This document shows, piece by piece, positions 14,594-20,375 of a DNA stretch of 22,449 nt (its first letter is position 1; every line of letters starts with the position of its first letter). The notes under the pieces were generated by a model, which searched no databases, was not told where the DNA came from, and saw nothing but the letters and a program-made list of their open reading frames with translations. Origin of the DNA: Deinococcus yavapaiensis KR-236 (GTDB lineage: Bacteria > Deinococcota > Deinococci > Deinococcales > Deinococcaceae); assembly GCF_003217515.1 (NCBI RefSeq), contig NZ_QJSX01000030.1, positions 1-22,449 on the forward strand. The letters run 5' to 3'. A program made the translations under genes and the position numbers.

Positions 14594-14714
14594 GCGCAAC
14601 GTTCCAGCTTTCGGCAGAGTGGTTGACAAATAGCAATCGATCGCAGGGCACGCGGGCGCGTCAGGTAATGACGCCCCTTTTTTATGGTGTCTGTTTTGTC
14701 TGTTTCACCGGGCA
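14594..14714. repeat. Duplicated intergenic block, copy 2
   Basis: It matches 9709-9826, including the terminator hairpin. In both copies it lies downstream of a gene carrying the structured leader. Confidence 0.75.
14658..14683 (+). terminator. Rho-independent terminator
   Basis: GCGTCA (14658-14663) pairs with TGACGC (14669-14674) around GGTAA, followed by CCC and six T. Confidence 0.7.
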
Positions 14715-14821
14715 ACGCTGGTGTGGTAAGTGTTGCGGGGCGTGACCTTGCGGGGAACGTTTAGCGGCAGACTGGGGGGCATGAGCCGGGGACCGGGCCG
14801 GGTACAGCGGGGCATCCTGGG

Positions 14822-15025
14822 GCACTCGAAGGCGGGCCGCTGGACTGCCGGACGCTGGCCCTCACGGTGCAGGCCAGTGAGGAAAGCACACCCCGGGCGC
14901 TGCGAGGTCTGGCCGCCCGGGGCCGGGTCGCCTGCCTGGGGTACGGGCCGGTGTTCGTTCTGCATGAATCGAGCCGGGTTCTGGGCCTCTCCACAGTCTG
15001 GAGAGGCGAAGGTGAATCGTTATGA
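14822..15025 (+). pseudogene. GC-rich coding remnant, unknown
   Basis: A frame with strongly GC-rich third positions reads LDCRTLALTVQASEES, then PRALRGLAARGRVACLGYG and PVFVLHESS, and stops at TGA 15023-15025. It has no convincing start or ribosome site, so it is probably the tail of a lost gene. The RALRGLAARGRV part vaguely resembles a winged-helix recognition helix, but it is too short to assign. An 8-bp perfect hairpin (CCTCTCCA/TGGAGAGG, 14986-15006) lies near its end. Confidence 0.35.
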
Positions 15026-15161
15026 GCGCCCGTTCTGCTTAAGCGTATTCGAGCCATACAGGAACACGGTTCACAAAACGGTTGATGCAGTCGCGTCAGC
15101 CCTTGACTCATGCTTCTTGACGCTGCACTCTGATGATGCTCACTCTGAGACAGGAGGCGTA

Positions 15162-15674
15162 ATGCTGTCCATTGATCAGGTGTCTACCCTTCAGCAGCGT
15201 GAAACCGTCATCGATCTCTTCCGGGAGTTCCTGATCTGGAACAAGGACGAGTTGCTTCGGAACTATGGGATTGAATGGGATTACCAGGAGACTCTAGAGC
15301 ACGATCGCGCGACCCTGGATCAGTTCATGCCGCCCTCCGGCCGCTTGCTACTGGCGACAGTAGACGGAGTCCCTGTCGGAACGCTGTCGATGAGAGTTCA
15401 TACTGATGGAGCCGCAGAGCTGAAGCGGATGTATGTGCGGCCGTCTCAACGGAACGCGGGAATTGGAGTGGCACTGGTGACTCGAATTATCGAGGAAGCC
15501 CGGCACAATGGCCATCGTTTGCTCCGGCTCGACAGTGCGGGTTATATGCCTGCGGCACATCGGTTGTACCGTCGCCTGGGTTTTCAAGACACGGAGCCGT
15601 ACCCAGAGAGCGAGATCGCGGAAGAGGAAGAATTGCTGAAGTACTGGGTTTTTATGGCCTTACCCCTCGATTAG
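15162..15674 (+). CDS. GNAT-family N-acetyltransferase
   Basis: A 170-residue cytoplasmic protein. The acetyl-CoA site is visible as LKRMYVRP followed by SQRNAGIGVALVTRIIEEA (88-113), with the Q/RxxGxG/A loop as QRNAGIG (96-102). Motif B AAHRLYRRLGF (131-141) follows, and YVxPxxRGxGIG-type spacing is typical of the family. It transfers an acetyl group to an amine; the substrate is unknown. ATG 15162 has CAGGAGG seven bases upstream and is chosen over the longer frame from 14730, whose early part runs through terminators and a relic. It stands alone on the plus strand. Confidence 0.85.
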   Translation: MLSIDQVSTLQQRETVIDLFREFLIWNKDELLRNYGIEWDYQETLEHDRATLDQFMPPSGRLLLATVDGVPVGTLSMRVHTDGAAELKRMYVRPSQRNAGIGVALVTRIIEEARHNGHRLLRLDSAGYMPAAHRLYRRLGFQDTEPYPESEIAEEEELLKYWVFMALPLD

Positions 15675-15849
15675 CGGACACGTGAGGGGGTCGTGGCCGG
15701 TTGGTCATGCGTCATCCTGTAGCCCGGTGAGACGAAGTATCAGGGCATGGGTGCAATTGTGCCCACGCTCAGATCGGCCTAGTGTGGGGGAGTCTGTTCG
15801 TATCCCACTTCCAGGTGTCCCCAGGCTGAGGCGTCGAGCTGGGGGCAGC

Positions 15850-16000
15850 GGGCAGCTCGGTAGGGAGCGCGGGCGGTTCCTCGAGGTTTCAGCCCTGAAG
15901 AAATGAAGGCATCGGCAGCGGAACAGGATGAAGCAGGATCGCGGACCATGCGTGCGTCAGGTGTTGTCAGGTCGCGCTCGAAACCTTAGCAAAACTTAGC
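15850..16000. repeat. Repeat shared with 9878-9940, ending in TTAGC direct repeats
   Basis: GGGCAGCTCGG at 15850 and CTTAGCAAAACTTAGC at 15985-16000 match the block at 9878-9940. The two TTAGC boxes are 10 bases apart, a spacing like arm-type recombinase sites, which is speculative. Confidence 0.45.
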
Positions 16001-16042
16001 AACCTCGAGCGGTTCGACGAGCGTGAAGAGGGAAACGAAGAA

Positions 16043-16062
16043 AGCGGCCATTCCTGGCCGCT
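16043..16062 (-). terminator. Perfect 8-bp hairpin, probable minus-strand terminator
   Basis: AGCGGCCA (16043-16050) pairs with TGGCCGCT (16055-16062) around TTCC. On the minus strand it is followed by TTTCTTCGTTT, which suits termination of the genes at 16127-16549. Confidence 0.6.
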
Positions 16063-16126
16063 GATAACTTCAACATAGCGTCGTATGCGCGGTGAGTCAA
16101 CGGTATTCGCGGACCTCTAGGAATCT

Positions 16127-16258
16127 CTAGCTTCCCGTGTCGCTCAGGGTGTCTCCCCACGCGCGGGAAGCGTGTTCCCATGCTTCGTTGAAGGCGCGCA
16201 TCACGCGCACGTCAAGCGCGGTCGCTCGGAAGAGCGCGAACGGCTCGCCGTCTCGCAT
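16127..16258 (-). CDS. Small hypothetical protein (43 aa), coupled to or read from the upstream gene
   Basis: The frame starts at ATG 16258 (MRDGEPFALFRATALDVRVM and on) and ends with SDTGS. GAAGG six bases upstream is a fair ribosome site. It lies in the same frame as the 93-residue gene upstream, separated from its TGA by only three codons (RLG). It could therefore be a separate coupled peptide or the tail of a longer ancestral protein interrupted by a stop. The composition looks coding (REAW-type helix, GC-rich third positions). The function is unknown. Confidence 0.45.
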   Translation of the reverse strand: MRDGEPFALFRATALDVRVMRAFNEAWEHASRAWGDTLSDTGS

Positions 16259-16267
16259 TCCAAGCCT

Positions 16268-16549
16268 TCAAAGGTTCGAGGAAGAGGAAGCCGGTACGCG
16301 GGCGCGTGGGTCGTCCTTGAGAAGCTTCACGAGAATGGGCGCGAGACGTTCGTGCATCTCGTCAGGCGTGCCCTCGTCGAAGGTGACGGTGAAGGCGTGC
16401 GTGGGCGGCTCGAGAAAGCTGACGCGCGCTGTGCCGTCTTCGTGAATGTGGACGTGTGCAAGGTCGAAGCCATCCTCGTGAATGTGGAAGTCGAAGCCGG
16501 GCGGATTGGATCGACGAGATAAGGGTGTAACGGTCAGCACGCGTACCAC
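16268..16549 (-). CDS. Small His-rich hypothetical protein, paralogue 2
   Basis: A 93-residue protein, closely similar to the product of 11210-11527 over the first 75 residues (RVLTVTPLSRRS, FDFHIHEDGFDL, VHIHEDGTARVSFLEPP, LAPILVKLLKD). The tail after LLKDDP is different and Ser-rich, ending SSSSNL before TGA. The DNA upstream of the start is also similar in the two copies, down to AGGTGAACGCCAGGAAAAA. The function is unknown; the His/Asp/Glu repeats hint at metal binding. An in-frame continuation follows the stop codon. Confidence 0.65.
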   Translation of the reverse strand: MVRVLTVTPLSRRSNPPGFDFHIHEDGFDLAHVHIHEDGTARVSFLEPPTHAFTVTFDEGTPDEMHERLAPILVKLLKDDPRARVPASSSSNL

Positions 16550-16897
16550 GCTAGCGAGGAAAGGTGAACGCCAGGAAAAACGCAGGGCAGGTCGAGGTAC
16601 GAAAAAAGCGCTCTATCGGACGCCAATAAAAAAGACGGTGTTGTATTTGCGGTGAGTCAATGCGGCTCGAAGACCGTGTCAAGCGATTCCCCTAAGATGC
16701 TCTCGAAGCTCACATAGCTCTTTTCGACTGTGAGTAACAAATAGGAGCGCCTTTATAAAAGGTCGATCGAATGAGTTGAATTTAAAAGTACGCTCAAGAA
16801 GCAACATTAAACAACCGGGATGCAACGACCTTCGCCTCAAGTACGGTCACTCAAGGCGGAGCGAGCGAATAGTGAGACCGCCCCGGCGGAGGTACGT
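16550..16897. other. Intergenic region ending in leader copy 3
   Basis: The first 100 bases are a decayed copy of 11528-11640, with a degenerate terminator (about 16598-16626). The following part is AT-rich, with CCTTTATAAAAGG at 16750-16762, and probably holds the promoter for leader copy 3. No clear -35/-10 pair could be settled. Confidence 0.5.
16817..16897 (+). promoter_or_regulatory. Structured leader, copy 3 (candidate pseudoknot cis-regulatory RNA)
   Basis: GGGATGC at 16817; stem 1 CTTCGCCT (16830-16837) with AGGCGGAG (16854-16861); stem 2 CGGTCACT (16844-16851) with AGTGAGACCG (16871-16880). Loop CGAGCGAAT joins them, then GGCGGAGG and ATG 16898. Confidence 0.65.
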
Positions 16898-17800
16898 ATG
16901 AACCAGGCACCCGTACGCCGTTCACTCGCCTTGCGCCGTCTCGGCACGCTCACCGTCCTCGCCTTGTCCAGTAGTTTGCTCACGGGAACCGCTCAGTACA
17001 CAACCCCCATCACTTTGCGCGTCACGTCCTCCTTCGACGGGCGCATCACTCTGCCACTACGCTCGAAGTGGATCGTGAAGGTCTTCATGACCCCGGACGA
17101 CACGTCTTTCGCAGGCAACACCCTCTTCTTTCCACGTGACGAAGTGGAGTCGCCACAGGAGAACATCGAAAGCGTAACGTACCTCGTCGACAATCAGGTG
17201 CGGTGGATCGCTCGGAAAATGCCGTACACCTACGGCGGTTGGGCCGGGTACTTCACTACCACGTGGCTCAAGCCGGGTAAGCACACCTTCACCGCGGCCG
17301 TGAAGATGACGGACGGCCGCACGGCTTCGAACACCGTCACGGCCACCGTGGGCAAACCGCCTGCGCCGCCTGCGGCGTTGGCAGGCATGTGGACGCGGAA
17401 CATCCAACCGCCTCAGGCGGAGCTTCAAGGCAAGTGGAACCTCGTCTTCGATGAGATCGGCACGTGGTTGACGGACCCTACGAGTACTGGGGTGGCTGAG
17501 TTGATGAGCGTGCAAGGTGACACCCTGTACGTGATCAGTCCGATTCAAATGGGCCTGGCAGACATTGGCGTGCCGGCGTACGGAGCCAAGAGCATTGGCG
17601 GAAATACCTGTGGCGATGGAGGCGCTCAGTCTCTTCAATACCCGGTGAGTGCCTTCAAGTGGGCGGTGAAAGGCGACCAGTTGACGTTGACGCACGTCAA
17701 GACCCAGAATGCTTGCCCGGATCGGGCGTTCCTATGGTCGGGCACGTGGACACGCGTGAAGAACCCGCCGGCTCGAGGCTCTCTTATTCCCGGCAAATAA
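16898..17800 (+). CDS. Secreted Ig-like + barrel-like domain protein, leader-controlled gene 3
   Basis: A 300-residue protein starting at ATG 16898 (GGCGGAGG upstream). A signal peptide covers about 1-32 (core LTVLALSSSLL, TGTAQ). The Ig-like segment (about 88-155) has VTYLVDNQVRW, MPYTYGGW and LKPGKHTFTAAV, as in the 13594 product. The C-terminal barrel-like part has PPAALAGMWTR, LVFDEIGTWLTDP, FKWAVKGDQLTLTHV and WSGTWTRV, with cysteines in NTCGDG and NACPDR. The two proteins are diverged paralogues, much less similar than their leaders, which are nearly identical. It is probably surface or extracellular; the ligand is unknown. A 19-bp perfect hairpin follows. Confidence 0.8.
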   Translation: MNQAPVRRSLALRRLGTLTVLALSSSLLTGTAQYTTPITLRVTSSFDGRITLPLRSKWIVKVFMTPDDTSFAGNTLFFPRDEVESPQENIESVTYLVDNQVRWIARKMPYTYGGWAGYFTTTWLKPGKHTFTAAVKMTDGRTASNTVTATVGKPPAPPAALAGMWTRNIQPPQAELQGKWNLVFDEIGTWLTDPTSTGVAELMSVQGDTLYVISPIQMGLADIGVPAYGAKSIGGNTCGDGGAQSLQYPVSAFKWAVKGDQLTLTHVKTQNACPDRAFLWSGTWTRVKNPPARGSLIPGK

Positions 17801-17821
17801 CGTTCGGTAACGTGGAGTTGG

Positions 17822-17865
17822 ACGAGAGCGAGCCACAATCTTCATCGATTGTGGCTCGCTCTCGT
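17822..17865. terminator. 19-bp perfect hairpin between convergent genes
   Basis: ACGAGAGCGAGCCACAATC (17822-17840) is fully complementary to 17847-17865 around TTCATC. It lies 22 bases after leader-controlled gene 3 and before the end of the minus-strand gene at 17956. No T-run follows; it can serve either strand. Confidence 0.65.
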
Positions 17866-17955
17866 ACCCTCAGGCCCTTTGAAGGATGGAGGCTTCTCCT
17901 GCGTACATGGACTGTGAGCTTCGACGTGCTCAAGGGGGGAGCGGTCCAGCGAGCG

Positions 17956-18201
17956 TCAGGCGGTCAGGGCGGGCGTGAGTTCAAGCCACGCGCGAAGTAC
18001 GTCGTCCCCTTCAGAGGTGAGAACGTGGTACGCGCGGGCGCGCGGCGTGGTGTACGCGACGAGCAGGAGGCCCGCGCGGGGCGTGAGGAGCACGTCTTCG
18101 TGCTCGGGAATCGTGACGCGCTCGCCGCTTTCAAGGGTGAGGTGTACGTCGTTCGTGTCGAGGTCGAGGCTCATGCTTTTGATGCGGGGAAGGTGGTTCA
18201 T
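17956..18201 (-). CDS. Small hypothetical protein (81 aa), beta-rich
   Basis: The frame starts at ATG 18201 with AAGGAG eight bases upstream, a clear ribosome site. The product (MNHLPRIKSMSLDLDTNDVH, then LTLESGERVTIPEHEDVLLT) is strand-rich with a C-terminal helix DDVLRAWLEL. The same frame stays open upstream to 18498, but that part looks out-of-frame and crosses a hairpin, so the shorter start is preferred. No family was recognised. It appears to be the second gene of a minus-strand unit starting at the divergent promoter near 18562. Confidence 0.6.
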   Translation of the reverse strand: MNHLPRIKSMSLDLDTNDVHLTLESGERVTIPEHEDVLLTPRAGLLLVAYTTPRARAYHVLTSEGDDVLRAWLELTPALTA

Positions 18202-18223
18202 CTCGTCGGCTCCTTCGAGGGAA

Positions 18224-18241
18224 GGGGGGAGAAATCCCCCC
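18224..18241 (-). terminator. Hairpin after the frameshifted gene
   Basis: GGGGGGA (18224-18230) pairs with TCCCCCC (18235-18241) around GAAA. It begins seven bases after the TAA at 18251-18249 on the minus strand, which supports that TAA as the original gene end. Confidence 0.5.
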
Positions 18242-18248
18242 TCGCGTT

Positions 18249-18489
18249 TTAGGCGTAGATCGTGCGAGCGGGGACGCTGAAGCCGCGGGTGCGAAGCTCG
18301 AGGCGCAGGGCGGGCCGCGTCGTGCGCGAGGTTCCAGCCGCCGAGGGTGCCGACGAGTTGCGCGGTGTAGAAGCCGTTCTGCCCGGTGACTTCGATTCTG
18401 TGCGTGGGGAGTTGCAGGGCGAGCGCGGCGACTTCGAGGGTGTCTTCGTATCGGTCGGCTTCGAGTTCGATGCTGTACGCTTGGGTCAT
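18249..18489 (-). pseudogene. Small minus-strand gene with a probable one-base frameshift
   Basis: ATG 18489 (MTQAYSIELEADRYEDTLEV) has GAGGTG upstream and reads sensibly to about GGWNLAHDA. It then turns into Arg/Pro/Ser-rich text typical of a wrong frame. In the adjacent frame the sequence reads RPALRLELRTRGFSVPARTIYA and ends at a TAA directly before a hairpin. The span is 241 nt, one more than 80 codons, so one extra base near 18316-18330 would explain it. As it stands, the frame fuses to the gene at 17956, giving a 178-residue product, which is the alternative reading. The family is unknown. It diverges from the XRE gene across the operator region. Confidence 0.5.
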
Positions 18490-18561
18490 TCCATTCACCT
18501 CGTGTGGATTCCTTGGAAAGGCGGCTACTTTGGTCGGTTGGCGCTCTTCTTTGGTGTCTCT

Positions 18562-18590
18562 ATATTACCGGATTCTGGTTAGTGTCTCAA
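18562..18590 (-). promoter_or_regulatory. Sigma-70-type promoter reading leftward, overlapping operator
   Basis: On the minus strand, TTGAGA (18590-18585) and TAATAT (18567-18562) are 17 bases apart. The imperfect palindrome ACCGGATTCTGGT (18567-18579) falls in the spacer, so binding of the XRE protein would block it. Confidence 0.65.
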
Positions 18591-18595
18591 CCGAC

Positions 18596-18613
18596 TTCCG
18601 GTAATAACCGGAA
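18596..18613. promoter_or_regulatory. Palindromic operator, probable XRE repressor site
   Basis: TTCCGGT and ACCGGAA are perfect inverted repeats around AATA, 17 bases before the XRE start. A related half-site pair lies at 18567-18579. The arrangement fits autoregulation together with control of the divergent promoter. Confidence 0.65.
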
Positions 18614-18629
18614 TGTGTTAAGGTGGGGT

Positions 18630-18842
18630 ATGAACGACGAAATACGCGGCAAAGTAGACGAACTGCTCAAAGAAAAGGGCCTCACCCGCTCCGACCTAGC
18701 ACGCGCGGCAGGCAAGACGCCTCAGGCGATCACACGCGCTCTGAACGGCGGGAAAGACGGCGGCGGGCAACTGCCCGGCATCTGGGCCGCGATTTTCGAT
18801 GCGCTCGACGTGAAACTCACCATCGAGAGGAAGGACGGCTGA
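18630..18842 (+). CDS. XRE-family helix-turn-helix regulator
   Basis: A 70-residue protein starting at ATG 18630 with AAGGTGG upstream. LLKEKGLTRSDLARAAGKTP (12-31) followed by QAITRALNGG is a classic five-helix XRE DNA-binding fold; LPGIWAAIFDALDVKLTIE forms the C-terminal helix and strand. It is probably the repressor of the element: it stands just before the integrase (3-base gap, likely co-transcribed) and downstream of palindromic operators overlapping a divergent promoter. A longer frame from 18504 would run through those operators and is rejected. Confidence 0.85.
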   Translation: MNDEIRGKVDELLKEKGLTRSDLARAAGKTPQAITRALNGGKDGGGQLPGIWAAIFDALDVKLTIERKDG

Positions 18843-18845
18843 CAC

Positions 18846-20105
18846 ATGTCAGGACGCGGGCGGCGTAGGGCAAGCGGGCAAAAGCAAAAACGGGGACACG
18901 GCGAAGGCACCTACAAAGTGCTTCCTGACGGGCGGTGCCGCTGGCAGATCGGCGTGACGCTTCCCTCAGGCGAGTTCGCGCGCAAGTCGGGCACCGCGCC
19001 GAGCGAACGTCTCGCGCGGGCTGCCGTGCGGAAAATCGTCGAGGCCGCCGAGAAAGGGCAAGCGCCCACGAAGACGAAGCTCACGGTCGGCGAGTTCGTC
19101 GAGGCGTGGATCGAGTCGAGAGAATCACTTTCGGGTCGAACGCGCGACATGTACAAGGACTACTTACGCCTGTACATCAAGCCGCTTATTGGCAGCGTCA
19201 AGCTCGCCGGAGTGACGCCGCAACGCCTACGCGACTTCTACCGTGAAACGCAGCAACGGCGCACCCTCGACGAGACGGACGCGAAAGGCAAGCCTAAACA
19301 GCTTGCGGGCCTCGGCGCATCGGCTCGCGTGCATGTTCACAACATCCTTCACGGGGCGCTGGCGCAAGCGTACAGTGACGGCCTCATCTCAGCGAATCCT
19401 GCCGCCGCACCGAACGTGCGACCAAAGGCCGCGACGGTGAAAGAACGCGAGCTGAAGTCGTTCACGCCGGACGAAGCACAGAAGTTCTACGAGGCCGCGC
19501 GAGCGGATCGAGGCGGTGTGCTCCTCGCGTTCATGCTCGCTACGGGCGTACGACGCGGCGAAGCCATAGCCATAAAGTGGAACGTCGTTAACCTCGAGGC
19601 GGGTTTACTCGAAGACGGAACCCCCTACGGAACGGTTGACATTCGACTTACTCGTTCGCAGTCAGGCTCGAGGGTGTACGAAGGCCCACCGAAGACGCCC
19701 ACCGCACGCCGTCAGATCACGGTGACGGGAGAAGCGCTTGAGTTGCTGAAGTTCGTCAAAGCGCGAACCGAGAAGGAACGTGCGGCCCGGCTCGAGCACT
19801 ACGAGGTGACCCCGTACGTCTTCACGACGTTGCGAGGCACGCCGTACCGCCCTGACAACATCGGGCGCATGATGAACGATGTGTGCAGGAAGGCGGGTGT
19901 CAGAACGCTCAATCCGCACGCCTTAAGGCATACCTTCGTGTCAGTCTCAGGGATGAACGGCGCGTCATTAGAAGCTATTAGTGCTCATGTCGGTCATGCG
20001 TCATCTTTCATGACGCACCAGTATCGCCACTCCTTTCCAGAGGAGCGGCGGCGGTTGACGCTCAGCTTCTCGTCTTCGAAGCCGCTTGGCGAGGAGTCGG
20101 AATAG
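18846..20105 (+). CDS. int: Tyrosine recombinase / integrase of the element
   Basis: This 419-residue protein catalyses site-specific integration at tRNA-Ala. It has a basic N-terminus and an AP2-like arm-binding domain (about 21-70, GTYKVLPDGRCRWQIGVTLP). A core-binding SAM-like domain covers about 78-185 and the catalytic domain about 203-405. The catalytic set is complete: R236 (TGVRRGEA), K283 (PPKTPTARR), H358-R361 (PHALRH), H384 (HVGHAS) and Y393 (HQYRH). It is transcribed toward the attachment site and ends 93 bases from the tRNA 3' end, the usual place for a tRNA-targeting integrase. The C-terminal third is related to the relic at 108-312. Confidence 0.95.
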   Translation: MSGRGRRRASGQKQKRGHGEGTYKVLPDGRCRWQIGVTLPSGEFARKSGTAPSERLARAAVRKIVEAAEKGQAPTKTKLTVGEFVEAWIESRESLSGRTRDMYKDYLRLYIKPLIGSVKLAGVTPQRLRDFYRETQQRRTLDETDAKGKPKQLAGLGASARVHVHNILHGALAQAYSDGLISANPAAAPNVRPKAATVKERELKSFTPDEAQKFYEAARADRGGVLLAFMLATGVRRGEAIAIKWNVVNLEAGLLEDGTPYGTVDIRLTRSQSGSRVYEGPPKTPTARRQITVTGEALELLKFVKARTEKERAARLEHYEVTPYVFTTLRGTPYRPDNIGRMMNDVCRKAGVRTLNPHALRHTFVSVSGMNGASLEAISAHVGHASSFMTHQYRHSFPEERRRLTLSFSSSKPLGEESE

Positions 20106-20107
20106 CG

Positions 20108-20130
20108 TTTTACGAAAGGATTACGAAAAG
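20108..20130. repeat. Candidate arm-type integrase binding site, right end
   Basis: TTACGAAA occurs twice with an 11-bp period just after the integrase stop. It matches the pair at 578-598 inside the left end. Confidence 0.5.
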
Positions 20131-20170
20131 CGCCTCATTCCTACCCTGTTCTGCATAGCTGCACAAAGCA

Positions 20171-20273
<103 letters not shown>

Positions 20274-20286
20274 ACGGGCGAAGCGT

Positions 20287-20315
20287 AGCCTAGCAGAGGA
20301 TCGCGAGCTTGACAA
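20287..20315 (-). promoter_or_regulatory. Promoter of tRNA-Ala
   Basis: TTGTCA (20315-20310) and TAGGCT (20292-20287) are 17 bases apart on the minus strand, with the tRNA starting 13 bases after the -10. It lies outside the element, so the tRNA keeps its own promoter. Confidence 0.8.
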
Positions 20316-20330
20316 GCCGCTTTCCCCTTT

Positions 20331-20360
20331 GTACCCCTCTCCACGGGTGGAGAGGGGTAC
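20331..20360 (-). terminator. Hairpin terminator after glgC
   Basis: GTACCCCTCTCC (20331-20342) pairs perfectly with GGAGAGGGGTAC (20349-20360), 15 bases after the glgC stop on the minus strand. No long T-run follows. Confidence 0.75.
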
Positions 20361-20375
20361 GGGAGCGCTTGGTCC

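Larger units (their letters stand above)
14455..15161. other. Intergenic region with terminators, a repeat block and a gene relic
   Basis: It holds the hairpin at 14488-14520, the duplicated block at 14594-14714, the GC-rich relic at 14822-15025 and about 130 bases before the acetyltransferase. A frame from 14730 runs into the acetyltransferase but its early part is not protein-like and is rejected as a start. Confidence 0.6.
15675..16126. other. Intergenic region with a repeat and a minus-strand terminator
   Basis: No gene is supported. It holds the second copy of the GGGCAGCTCGG...TTAGCAAAACTTA repeat (15850-16000) and a perfect hairpin at 16043-16062. CATAGCGTCGTATGCGC at about 16072 also occurs with small changes near 11614. 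Confidence 0.55.

Noticed and set aside
14986..15006. 8-bp perfect hairpin (CCTCTCCA/TGGAGAGG) as a terminator
   Set aside because: It lies within a coding-like relic, is not followed by T, and no gene clearly ends before it.
14730..15161. A long upstream extension of the acetyltransferase frame
   Set aside because: It lies just after a terminator, has Cys/Trp/Arg-rich text typical of noncoding GC-rich DNA, and overlaps a better coding-like frame (14822-15025). ATG 15162 has a good ribosome site.
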